From Cyanobium sp. AMD-g (GTDB lineage Bacteria; Cyanobacteriota; Cyanobacteriia; PCC-6307; Cyanobiaceae), in NCBI RefSeq assembly GCF_024346395.1, contig NZ_JAGQCW010000001.1, positions 248,001 through 312,000 of the forward strand: 64,000 bases of DNA, in the 5' to 3' direction. Under the pieces are notes generated by a model. That model did not search any database. It saw nothing but the letters and a program-made list of their open reading frames with translations, and was not told the origin of the DNA. This document shows, in pieces, positions 54,058 to 62,501 of the stretch (the stretch's first letter is position 1; every line of letters starts with the position of its first letter). A program made the position numbers and the translations under genes.

Positions 54058-55862
54058 CGCTTGGCGGGCTTCTTCACCGGCAGCTTGCGCAGCCGGATCG
54101 ACTCGGGTGTGACCTCGAGCATCTCGTCGGGGCCGATGTACTCGAGGGCCCGCTCCAGCGTCATCTGGATCGGGGACTGCAGGGTGTCGAGAACTTCGGC
54201 ACCGGCTGAGCGGATGTTGGTGACCTGCTTGGCCTTGCAGACGTTGAGTTCCAGATCGGGCGGACGGTTGTGCTCGCCGACGATCATTCCCTTGTACACC
54301 TTGGTGCCGGGGGTGATGAAGAACTGGCCGCGATCTTCGGCGCCCTTGAGGGCATAGAAGGTGGCGGTGCCTTCCTCGAAGGCGATCAGAACGCCATTGC
54401 GGCGGGCGTCGAAATCCCCCTGCATGGGGCGGTAATCGAGGAAGGAGTGGCTCATGATGCCTTCACCGCGGCTGGCCCGGATGAACTCGCCGCGGAAGCC
54501 GATCAGGCCCCGGGATGGCACCACGAACTCCAGCTGGGTGCGCCCATCGCTGGTGGCCTCCATGTTCTGCATCTCGCCCTTGCGCATGCCGAGCTTCTCG
54601 ATGCAGCTGCCCACCGCTTCCTCGGGCACATCCATCACCAGGGTCTCGAACGGCTCGTGGGGCGTGCCGTCGATGGTGCGGAAGATCACCTGGGGCTGGG
54701 ACACCTGGAACTCGAAGCCCTCGCGGCGCATCGTCTCGATCAGGATGCCGAGGTGCAGTTCGCCCCGTCCACAGACGGAGAAACGGTCGGGGGAGTCGGT
54801 GTCCTCGACCCGCAGGGCCACGTTGGTGAGCAGTTCCCGCTGCAGGCGATCACGCAGCTGACGGCTGGTGACGAATTTGCCCTCCTTGCCGGCGAACGGC
54901 GAGTCGTTGACCACGAAGGTCATCTGCAGGGTGGGTTCGTCCACCTTGATCAGGGGCAGGGCCTCGGGGTGATCGGGACAGGCGATCGTCTCGCCGATGT
55001 TGACCTCATCGAAACCGGCCACGGCCACCAGATCTCCGGCCCGGGCTTCGGGAATCTCCACCCGCTGCAGCCCCTGGAAGCCCAGCAGCTTGCTGATGCG
55101 GCCGCGCTTGATGCTGCCGTCATCGCGGATCAGGGCGACGCTCTGGCCACCGACGATGGTGCCGTTGTGCACCCGTCCGATCATGATCCGACCCAGGAAA
55201 TCGGAGTAATCGAGGGTGGTCACCTGCAGCTGCAGGGGCTTGGTGGGATCTCCCACCGGCGGTGGAACATGCCGCAGGATGGCATCGAACAGCGGCTTCA
55301 TGGTGTCGCTTTCGGTGGCCATGTCGGGCTTGGCATAGCCGGCCATGCCGCTACCGAACAGGTAGGTGAAATCGCACTGGTCGTCGTCGGCGCCAAGCTC
55401 CAGGAACAGGTCGAGAACCTTGTCGACGGCCTGCTCGGGGTCCACCCGGGCCCGGTCGATCTTGTTGACGAAGACGATCGGCCTCAGCCCTTTCTCCAGG
55501 GCCTTCTTGAGCACGAAACGGGTCTGGGGCATGGGGCCTTCATTGGCGTCCACGATCAGCAGACAGCCGTCGACCATGCCGAGCACCCGCTCCACCTCAC
55601 CGCCGAAATCTGAGTGACCGGGGGTGTCGACAATGTTGATGCGAATGCCGTTGTAATCCACGGCCGTGTTCTTGGAGAGAATCGTGATCCCCCGCTCCCG
55701 CTCCAGGTCGTTGGAGTCCATCACGCACGTGGGCACCGCTTCGCCTTCGCGGAAGATGCCGGACTGCTCAAGCAAAGCATCCACCAAGGTGGTTTTGCCG
55801 TGGTCAACGTGGGCAATGATCGCGATATTGCGTATCGGGGCGCCTTTGATCTCGCCGCTCAT
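54054..55862 (-). CDS. typA: ribosome-associated GTPase TypA/BipA
   Basis: Translation-factor GTPase of 602 residues involved in ribosome assembly and stress or cold response. G1 [10 protein letters not shown]2 region, G3 [17 protein letters not shown]4 NKIDRARV, then EF-G-like domains and the TypA-specific C-terminal domain ([26 protein letters not shown]). The frame is open to 56144, but ATG 55862 (MSGEIKGA) is the homologous start. First gene of the typA-DUF309-lptA-lptB-lptF operon. Confidence 0.96.
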   Translation of the reverse strand: MSGEIKGAPIRNIAIIAHVDHGKTTLVDALLEQSGIFREGEAVPTCVMDSNDLERERGITILSKNTAVDYNGIRINIVDTPGHSDFGGEVERVLGMVDGCLLIVDANEGPMPQTRFVLKKALEKGLRPIVFVNKIDRARVDPEQAVDKVLDLFLELGADDDQCDFTYLFGSGMAGYAKPDMATESDTMKPLFDAILRHVPPPVGDPTKPLQLQVTTLDYSDFLGRIMIGRVHNGTIVGGQSVALIRDDGSIKRGRISKLLGFQGLQRVEIPEARAGDLVAVAGFDEVNIGETIACPDHPEALPLIKVDEPTLQMTFVVNDSPFAGKEGKFVTSRQLRDRLQRELLTNVALRVEDTDSPDRFSVCGRGELHLGILIETMRREGFEFQVSQPQVIFRTIDGTPHEPFETLVMDVPEEAVGSCIEKLGMRKGEMQNMEATSDGRTQLEFVVPSRGLIGFRGEFIRASRGEGIMSHSFLDYRPMQGDFDARRNGVLIAFEEGTATFYALKGAEDRGQFFITPGTKVYKGMIVGEHNRPPDLELNVCKAKQVTNIRSAGAEVLDTLQSPIQMTLERALEYIGPDEMLEVTPESIRLRKLPVKKPAKR

Positions 55863-56171
55863 GGGGATGTCGTCCTGCGAAGTAAGGGGAAAGGATTCAA
55901 CGGAATCGAATCGACGGTGGTCGTTTCCAGGGAAACGAGACGTTGATGGCGAGACGAAGAAGACATGTCGCTGCCAACGAGCCAGAAAGAGGGGCCGCTG
56001 AGAATGGGCCGCTGTTGATGGGGCCAACCGGCGCTCTGACGCTTCGTCAGGGTTTTCGGTGAAACCCTGCCGCGCCGGCCCGAATGGACAAGTGGCGAAC
56101 GTTGAAGCGAATCTTGATCCTACTCCCACCCCCTCCAGGACCACAGGCGGCGGGTCTCCGAACCCCCCGGA
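55863..56171. other. leader/promoter region of typA, no gene seen
   Basis: About 309 bases between typA and the VanY-like gene, both on the minus strand. A minus-strand TAGGAT at 56117-56122 could be the -10 box, giving a 5' leader of roughly 245 bases. The frame continuing upstream of typA has no family similarity. I see no clear riboswitch or terminator. Confidence 0.45.
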
Positions 56172-56885
56172 TCAACGTGCCAGCCGCTGGGCCGGCTCAA
56201 ACATCTCCAGGGCTTCGGTGGATCCTTCAAAGCGCCAGTGCCAGGGTTCATAGATCACCCCCTGGCGGTTGCCCTTCGGAAAGGAGCGCACGAAGTGAAA
56301 GCGGGCGGCATGGCGATCGAGCCAGCGGTAGGCGTCGGTGCTCTCAAAGCTCTCCATCAGATTGGAGGCCGGCAGACGGCCGTCGCCCAGGTCGACCGCA
56401 TAGCCCGTGCTGTGCTCCGAAAAGCCCGGCGGGGCACTCACACGGGCCCGATCGGCGGAGGTCTGGTTGCGCTCGGCCTTGACATCAAAGAACAGCTGTT
56501 TCTGCAGTTCGACGCCGCGATAGGCGCTCAGGACCGTGAGGGCGATGCCGTCAGTCTCAGCCGCCGCCCGCATGGCTTCCAGGGAACGGGCCGCCTCCGG
56601 CCGCAACAGCAGCCCCGGGGCGATCGCCACCAGCTCTTCGGGCCTGGCTTCGGGGTAGGGGAAATGGCCGAGCAAACGTCCGTCTGCCCCGAGCCGGGCG
56701 GCCAGACCAGGCACGGGCACAGGGGTGATCAGGTGGCGGAGCGGGCCGACCAGCAGCAGCACGGCAGCACCGGCCAGCAGGGCACCGCTGAGCAGGACCT
56801 GGGCCAGACGCCGGGGCAGGGAGGCCTGCCGGCGGGGACGGGGCGTGGTGCGCCTGGCCAGCGGAATGTCATCACCAAGGGTCAT
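56172..56885 (-). CDS. D-alanyl-D-alanine carboxypeptidase, VanY/M15 family
   Basis: A 237-residue peptidoglycan peptidase anchored by one N-terminal membrane segment (VLLSGALLAGAAVLLLVGPL). The M15B zinc site is complete: SEHSTGYAVDLGD (SxHxxGxAxD, two zinc ligands) and EPWHWRF (catalytic Glu and zinc His). TVLSAYRGVELQKQLF precedes it. It would trim the terminal D-Ala of stem peptides in the periplasm. Divergent from chlP. Confidence 0.93.
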   Translation of the reverse strand: MTLGDDIPLARRTTPRPRRQASLPRRLAQVLLSGALLAGAAVLLLVGPLRHLITPVPVPGLAARLGADGRLLGHFPYPEARPEELVAIAPGLLLRPEAARSLEAMRAAAETDGIALTVLSAYRGVELQKQLFFDVKAERNQTSADRARVSAPPGFSEHSTGYAVDLGDGRLPASNLMESFESTDAYRWLDRHAARFHFVRSFPKGNRQGVIYEPWHWRFEGSTEALEMFEPAQRLAR

Positions 56886-57046
56886 CGCCGAAGGGCATCA
56901 CCAAAGCGCTGGGCGGCCATTCCCTCAGCTGCAAGCCGGAGCCGATCCTAAGTGGGGGCTCATTTCAGTGGTTTTTCTACCGGACCGATGCCGGCCCAGC
57001 GGTGTTAGCTTCCTCGCCACATCCCAATGGCAGAGCAGGTTTCAAG

Positions 57047-58438
57047 ATGTTGCGAGTGGCAGTCGTGGGCGGCGGCCCCAGCGGTTCCTGTGCTGCGGAA
57101 GTTCTCGCCAAGGCAGGCATCCAGACCTGGCTGTTCGAGCGCAAGCTCGACAATGCCAAACCCTGTGGCGGCGCGATCCCCCTCTGCATGGTGGAGGAGT
57201 TCGACCTGCCCGAATCCATCATCGACCGCAAGGTGCGGAACATGCGGATGATCTCCCCCTCCAACAGGGAGGTGGACATCCACCTGGAGAACAGCAACGA
57301 GTACATCGGCATGTGCCGTCGGGAAGTGCTCGACGGCTACCTGCGCAACCGGGCCGCCGACCTCGGTGCCCAGCTGGTCAACGGCCTGGTGCAGAGCATC
57401 GACACCGGCAGCCAGCGCCAGGGCCCCTACACCCTCCATTACGCCGACTATTCCTCCGGCGGCCCCACCGGCGAACTGAAGACCCTCGAGGTGGACCTGA
57501 TCGTCGGCGCTGATGGCGCCAACAGCCGGGTGGCCAAGGCCATGGATGCCGGCGACTACAACGTGGCGATCGCCTTCCAGGAGCGCATCCGCCTCCCCGC
57601 CGAGGAGATGGCCTACTACGAGGATCTGGCGGAGATGTACGTCGGCACCGATGTGTCGCCTGATTTCTACGCCTGGGTCTTCCCCAAGTACGACCACGTG
57701 GCGGTGGGCACCGGCACGATGCAGGCCAACCAGTCGCTGATCAAGGGCCTGCAGAAGGGCATTCGCGCCCGGGCCAGCCGCCGGCTGCTCCGTGGCGAGG
57801 TGATCAAGGTGGAAGCGCACCCGATTCCCGAGCATCCCCGCCCCCGGCGCGTGGTGGGTCGCATGGCCCTGGTGGGGGACGCCGCCGGTTACGTCACCAA
57901 GAGCTCCGGCGAGGGCATCTACTTCGCCGCCAAGAGTGGCCGGATGTGTGCCGAGGAGATCGTGGCGGCCAGCGCTTCCGGCAGCCGCATCCCCAGCGAG
58001 AAGGATCTCAAGGTCTACATCCGCAAGTGGGACCGCAAGTACGGTGCCACCTACAAGGTGCTGGAGCTGCTGCAGAACATTTTTTACAGCAACGACGCGG
58101 CCCGCGAAGCCTTCGTCGAGATGTGCGACGACAAGGATGTCCAGCGCCTCACTTTCGACAGCTACCTCTACAAGCGGGTGGTGGCGATGAACCCCTGGCA
58201 GCAGATCAAGCTGACCGTGCTCACCCTGGGTGCGGTGCTGCGGGGCCAGGCCCTGGCCCCGGCCGGCTACAAGCCCGTGCCCAGCGCCGTTCGCTCAGCC
58301 GAGGAGGCGGAAGCGATTTTCATGGCCGCAGAGCCGCGTTCCTCGATGAAGCCTGCAGGTGTTCATGCCACCACGGCGTCGGTGGATTCCCAGGCCGGAA
58401 GCGATTCCGCCAAGGAAGCGGAACTGGTGGCCAAGTGA
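57047..58438 (+). CDS. chlP: geranylgeranyl reductase
   Basis: Reduces the geranylgeranyl side chain to phytyl for chlorophyll a and tocopherol. The 463-residue flavoprotein starts MLRVAVVGGGPSGSCAAEVL (FAD motif), followed by KPCGGAIPLCM, LIVGADGANSRVAKAM, YYAWVFPK-type segment (DFYAWVFPKYDHVAVGTGT) and GDAAGYVTKSSGEGIYFA. ATG 57047 chosen; the frame opens 45 bases earlier. Its transcript probably ends at the hairpin 58445-58475. Confidence 0.96.
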   Translation: MLRVAVVGGGPSGSCAAEVLAKAGIQTWLFERKLDNAKPCGGAIPLCMVEEFDLPESIIDRKVRNMRMISPSNREVDIHLENSNEYIGMCRREVLDGYLRNRAADLGAQLVNGLVQSIDTGSQRQGPYTLHYADYSSGGPTGELKTLEVDLIVGADGANSRVAKAMDAGDYNVAIAFQERIRLPAEEMAYYEDLAEMYVGTDVSPDFYAWVFPKYDHVAVGTGTMQANQSLIKGLQKGIRARASRRLLRGEVIKVEAHPIPEHPRPRRVVGRMALVGDAAGYVTKSSGEGIYFAAKSGRMCAEEIVAASASGSRIPSEKDLKVYIRKWDRKYGATYKVLELLQNIFYSNDAAREAFVEMCDDKDVQRLTFDSYLYKRVVAMNPWQQIKLTVLTLGAVLRGQALAPAGYKPVPSAVRSAEEAEAIFMAAEPRSSMKPAGVHATTASVDSQAGSDSAKEAELVAK

Positions 58439-58444
58439 ACCGTT

Positions 58445-58475
58445 CCTCAGGCCAGTCCTTCGGGTTGGCCTGAGG
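58445..58475 (+). terminator. chlP terminator embedded in the end of the CNNM gene
   Basis: CCTCAGGCCA and TGGCCTGAGG form a perfect 10-bp stem, followed by TTGTTT. The hairpin begins 7 bases after the chlP stop, and most of it lies inside the last codons and stop of the convergent CNNM/CorC gene, so the same DNA serves as terminator and coding sequence. Confidence 0.65.
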
Positions 58476-59766
58476 TTGTTTCGAGGCGGCTGATCAGGAG
58501 CTTATCGACCCGGTTGCCATCCATGTCCACCACCTCAATGCGCAGGTCTTCCCATTCGAAGACCTCCCCGGAGCTGGGAATGTGCTCGAGATGGTGCATC
58601 ACAAAGCCACCCAGGGTCTGGTAGCCGCCGCGGACCTCATCGGGCAGATGGCCTTTCTGCACAAGGTCCTTGAAGTCGGCGATGTCGAGGGCACCATCGA
58701 GGAGCCAGGATCCATCCTGGCGAACGACGACCATCGGGTCTTCCTTGTCTCTGGCGGTGGAAAGATCGCCGACGATCGCCGCCATGATGTCGTTGAGGGT
58801 CACCAGTCCTTCGATGCCGCCGAATTCATCGGTCACCAGGGCGATGTGCACTCCGCTGGTTCTGAATTGTTCGATCAGCTTCAGGGCCCTGGTGCTCTCG
58901 CCCACGTACAGCGGCGACTGCAGGAAGGCTTCAATGTCCCGCGGGCCCTCACACAGCTGGGCGGCCAGAAAGGTGCGCCCTCGCACAACACCCACACAGG
59001 CGTCGAGGCTGTCGCGCGCCACCGGAAACAGGGAGTGATTCACCGCCATCACCCGTTCCAGATGGGACTGGGGGGACTCGGACAGATCCAGCCAGCAGAT
59101 GTCGGTGCGGGGGGTCATGATCGCCTTGACGGGCCGATCGGCCAGGCGAAACACCCGCTCCACCATGGCGTGTTCCGCCACGTCGAACAGGCCTGATTCC
59201 GTTCCTCTGCGCAGCAGGGTCCGGATCTCGTCTTCGGTGATCTCCGGCTCGCCGGTCTCGCCGATGCCCATCAGGCTGAGCAACCGATCGGTGGAGGAGC
59301 CGAGCAGGTGGGCCAGGGGGGCCATCCAGCGCGACAGGGTCCGCATGGGCGGTGCCACCAGGCAGGCGAAGCGCTCTGGATCACTCAGAGCGATGCGCTT
59401 GGGGACCAGCTCCCCCAGCACCAGGGACAGAAAGGTGATCAACGTCACCACGATTCCCAGGGCCAGAGGATCGGCCCAGGCCCGCAACGGGGGCACCGCC
59501 TCCAACAGTGGCCGCAGCGCCTCGGCCACCCGTGAACCGCCCAGCGCTCCACTGAGGATGCCGATCAATGTGATGCCGATCTGCACCGTCGAGAGGAAAT
59601 CGTTGGGCGATCGGATGAGTTTCAGAGCCACTTCCGCCTTCGGGTCGCCAGCTTCCGCCTGGTGCTCGAGGCGCAGCCGCCGAGCCGACATCATGGCCAA
59701 CTCCGAACCGGAAAAGATCCCGTTGATCAGAATCAGAAGGACAATCAGAACGCCATCAAACAGCAT
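58447..59766 (-). CDS. CNNM/CorC-type membrane protein with CBS domains (hemolysin family)
   Basis: A 439-residue protein: an N-terminal DUF21 membrane domain (VLIVLLILINGIFSGSELAMMS, divided by residue; IGITLIGILSGALGG; ALGIVVTLITFLSLVLGELVPK), a paired CBS region (VKAIMTPRTDICWLDL and VTLNDIMAAIVGDL) and a C-terminal CorC/HlyC domain (DGALDIADFKDLV). The family includes Mg2+/Co2+ efflux or transport proteins. ATG 59766 chosen over upstream TTG 59799. Convergent with chlP. Confidence 0.9.
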   Translation of the reverse strand: MLFDGVLIVLLILINGIFSGSELAMMSARRLRLEHQAEAGDPKAEVALKLIRSPNDFLSTVQIGITLIGILSGALGGSRVAEALRPLLEAVPPLRAWADPLALGIVVTLITFLSLVLGELVPKRIALSDPERFACLVAPPMRTLSRWMAPLAHLLGSSTDRLLSLMGIGETGEPEITEDEIRTLLRRGTESGLFDVAEHAMVERVFRLADRPVKAIMTPRTDICWLDLSESPQSHLERVMAVNHSLFPVARDSLDACVGVVRGRTFLAAQLCEGPRDIEAFLQSPLYVGESTRALKLIEQFRTSGVHIALVTDEFGGIEGLVTLNDIMAAIVGDLSTARDKEDPMVVVRQDGSWLLDGALDIADFKDLVQKGHLPDEVRGGYQTLGGFVMHHLEHIPSSGEVFEWEDLRIEVVDMDGNRVDKLLISRLETTSGQPEGLA

Positions 59767-60004
59767 CGGCAAGTCCAGTGATGGCCCCTCGGCCGGCAAA
59801 CGGATCGAAAGGACAAGTTAGGGGACGACGGTTGAAGCTTCTGACCGGCAGAGCCTTCTGCGCAGAGGGCCGCAGCGCCCCATCCAGCCGAACTGAGCCG
59901 CCCACGGCCATCCCCCCAGCGACCTTCCCCGATGCAATGGCACCCCCTGGGCGAGAGGAACCGACAGCCTGCGTGGATGGATCAGGGCGGCCTCGACGCC
60001 GCTG
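59767..60004. other. non-coding gap between CNNM gene and PKS relic
   Basis: About 240 bases with no intact gene. A weak similarity to type III PKS may persist near 59934-60000 in another frame. The putative CNNM promoter must lie at its left end; no clear boxes are seen. Confidence 0.4.
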
Positions 60005-60210
60005 CCCATGATCAAGGCCCTCCAGGGGCTGCGCCGCATCAACGCCGTCGGCTCCTGGGCGGTGCACCCCGGCGGGCCCCGCATCCTCTCCGCCGTCACC
60101 AAGGGGCTCGGGCTCGATCAAGAGCTGATCGAACCGTCGCCCTCGGTGCTGGGGACTACGGCAACCTGTCATCCCCGACGCTGCTGTTCATCCTTGGGCA
60201 CTCTGCAGTG
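60005..60210 (+). pseudogene. decayed C-terminal fragment of a type III polyketide synthase
   Basis: In one frame GSWAVHPGGPRILSAVTKGL matches the catalytic-His motif of chalcone-synthase-like enzymes (His codon 60065-60067), running on through LGLDQELIEPSPSVLG. A single-base deletion near 60152 shifts the frame, after which DYGNLSSPTLLFIL matches the Asn motif (Asn codon 60163-60165). Both catalytic motifs are kept, but the first 300 or so residues with the active-site Cys are not seen. A possible earlier trace lies at 59934-60000 (a QWHPLGERN segment). So this is a relic, in the gap before glyS. Confidence 0.65.
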
Positions 60211-60228
60211 AACCAGGCTCCAGGCGCC

Positions 60229-62394
60229 TCAGCCACCCAGGCGGGCGAAGTCGGCCAGTACGGCGGCCTGGTTGCGGAGCACGGCCAGCAGCCGCAGCCG
60301 GTTACGGCGCACCTCGGGCTGGTCGCACATCACCATGACGCTGTCGTCGCCATCGAAGAAGGCGGCCAGGGTGGCGCCGCTCTCCCCCAGCAGGCGGGCG
60401 AGGGGGTCGTAGCGGGCCGTGCCGCTGGCGGCGGCATGCACCGCCAAGCGCTCCAGCACCGACAGGACGGCGGCCTCGCTGGGGGAAGTGAACAGGGCCG
60501 GGTCCACCACCCCGGCGGGGCTGAGCAGGTCGGCGGCCAGATCGGCCTGTTCGGCCAGCCGGGAAGCCCGTTGCACCACCGCCTGCACCAGGGGCAGGCG
60601 CTCCTCATCCCGCAGGCGCCGCAGCAACTCCACCCGGGCCCGGGCATCGGCCGGGTCCCGCAGCAGCCGCTCCAGCGACACGCTCTCTCCGGCCACGGCC
60701 TGAACCAGATCGGCGCTGAAGCCCTCCTCCTCCAGCAGGCTGGCGAGGCGCTGCCGCAGGAACTCGAGCAGGTCGGCTGCCAGGGCCGCAGGCTGGATCG
60801 CCAGGGCGGGCAACAGCCCCTGCCAATGGGCCGTCGCTGCGGCCATCAGCGCCACCAGATCCAGCGACCAGCCCCGATCCCAGAGGATCTGCAGCAGGCC
60901 GTTGCCGGCACGGCGCAGGGCATAGGGATCGGAGGAGCCGCTGGGCCGTTCCCCCCTGGCGAAGATGCTGAGCAACAGCTCCAGGCGCTCCGCCAGGGCC
61001 AGCAGCGCCCCAGCCTCCGACCCCGGCAGGACATCGCCGGCGCCGCGGGGCTGGTAATGCTCCAGCACCGCCAGGGCAACGGCGCGGGGTTCCCCTTCCG
61101 CCAGCAGGTACTTGGCCCCCATGACCCCCTGCAGCTCCGGGAATTCCCCCACCATCTGGCTGACCAGATCGTGCTTGCAGAGGGGAGCGGCCCGGCGCAC
61201 GGCGGTGGCGGCCTCCTCGCCGCTCTCCAGGCGGCGGCAGAGCAGATCGGCCAGCCAGGCCAGGCGTTGGCTGCGATCGGCCAGGCTGCCCAGTCCTTCA
61301 GCGAAGGTGACCCGGTCGAGGGCCTCCACCCGCTCGGCGCTGCTCTGGCGGCGATCGGCCGCCAGGAAGAAGGCCGCATCCGCCAGCCGCGCCCGCAGCA
61401 CCCGCTCGTTGCCACGCCGAATCGTGGCAGCGGCGGCCTCGAGACCATTGGAGATGCAGAGGAAACGCGGCAGCAGCACGCCCTCCGCCACCAGGGCCAG
61501 GGGATCAGCCGTGGCCGCCGAGAGACGCAGGGGCACGTAACGCTGGTGGGACCGCATCACCGTGCTGAGCACCTCCGGGGGCAGGGCCAGATACGCAGCA
61601 TCGATGCTGCCCTCGATCAGGCGCGGGGACTCCACCAGGTCGACCAGCTCATCGAACAGGGCCCCGGGCAGGTCCAACTTGGCCCCCGCCACCGTTGCGG
61701 CCGCCTCCAGCTCCCGCCGGATCATCTGGCCCCTGGATTCCCGGTCGACCTGCACATCGGCGGCGGCGAGGGTCGCGGCGTAGGCCCCGGCGGAGGAGAT
61801 CATCACCGCGCCCTGGTGCAGACGGTGGCCGCGGCTGAGGCGGTCGCTGGCCAGGGGGGGATCCACATCGGTGAGCTGCACCGGAACCACCGCCCCATCC
61901 AGCAGCGCCACCAGCCAGCGCAGGGGCCGGCTGAAGCGGCCGTCACCGTCGCCCCAGCGCATGAAACGCCGCCCTTGCAGGGTGCGGATCCAGCCGGGGA
62001 TGCAGCCGGCCAGCACCGCCTCGACGGAGCGGCCGGCCTCGGTGGTGCGGGCAAACACGAAGGGGCCCTTGTCGGTGTCGCGGATCTCGAGTTGCTCGGG
62101 GTCGCAGCCACAGCGGCGGGCGAAACCCAGGGCAGCCGGTGTGGGCTGGCCATCGCGGAACGCCTGCTGGGCAGGAGGGCCCTTGCGCTCTTCAACCAGA
62201 TCCTGCTGGCGCTCGGGCAATCCGGCGATGGTCACCGCCAGCCGGCGGGGGGTGCCACTGGCCTTGAGGCTGTCCCAGGACAGGCGGGCGTCCTGCAGAT
62301 CCCTGGCCACAATCGCCTCCAGCTGGGGCTGGGCCAGGCGCACGAAATCGGCCGGCAGTTCCTCGGTTCCGATCTCCAGAAGAAAGGTGGCCAT
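60229..62394 (-). CDS. glyS: glycine-tRNA ligase beta subunit
   Basis: tRNA-recognising subunit of the alpha2beta2 bacterial glycyl-tRNA synthetase; glyQ is not in the window. The 721 residues begin MATFLLEIGTEELPADFVRL, a GlyS signature, and continue with RRLAVTIAGLPERQQDL, KGPPAQQAF, the HD-like region and a C-terminal anticodon-binding helical domain with RYDPLARLLGES-type segment. The frame is open upstream, but ATG 62394 is the family start. Minus-strand TACAGT (62417-62422) may be its -10 box. Confidence 0.95.
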   Translation of the reverse strand: MATFLLEIGTEELPADFVRLAQPQLEAIVARDLQDARLSWDSLKASGTPRRLAVTIAGLPERQQDLVEERKGPPAQQAFRDGQPTPAALGFARRCGCDPEQLEIRDTDKGPFVFARTTEAGRSVEAVLAGCIPGWIRTLQGRRFMRWGDGDGRFSRPLRWLVALLDGAVVPVQLTDVDPPLASDRLSRGHRLHQGAVMISSAGAYAATLAAADVQVDRESRGQMIRRELEAAATVAGAKLDLPGALFDELVDLVESPRLIEGSIDAAYLALPPEVLSTVMRSHQRYVPLRLSAATADPLALVAEGVLLPRFLCISNGLEAAAATIRRGNERVLRARLADAAFFLAADRRQSSAERVEALDRVTFAEGLGSLADRSQRLAWLADLLCRRLESGEEAATAVRRAAPLCKHDLVSQMVGEFPELQGVMGAKYLLAEGEPRAVALAVLEHYQPRGAGDVLPGSEAGALLALAERLELLLSIFARGERPSGSSDPYALRRAGNGLLQILWDRGWSLDLVALMAAATAHWQGLLPALAIQPAALAADLLEFLRQRLASLLEEEGFSADLVQAVAGESVSLERLLRDPADARARVELLRRLRDEERLPLVQAVVQRASRLAEQADLAADLLSPAGVVDPALFTSPSEAAVLSVLERLAVHAAASGTARYDPLARLLGESGATLAAFFDGDDSVMVMCDQPEVRRNRLRLLAVLRNQAAVLADFARLGG

Positions 62395-62501
62395 GCGGGG
62401 GGGCGGGCAGGACGCGACTGTATGCAAAGGAGGGAGATGGCGATCAGCGCCAGCGGACCGATCCGTCCCGTTCGCTAGTTTCGTTCCAACAACCCTTCTG
62501 C

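Noticed and set aside
59932..62478. 848-residue open frame on the plus strand opposite glyS
   Set aside because: Shadow of glyS except for its first 280 bases, which hold part of the type III PKS relic; the long open frame is not a gene.
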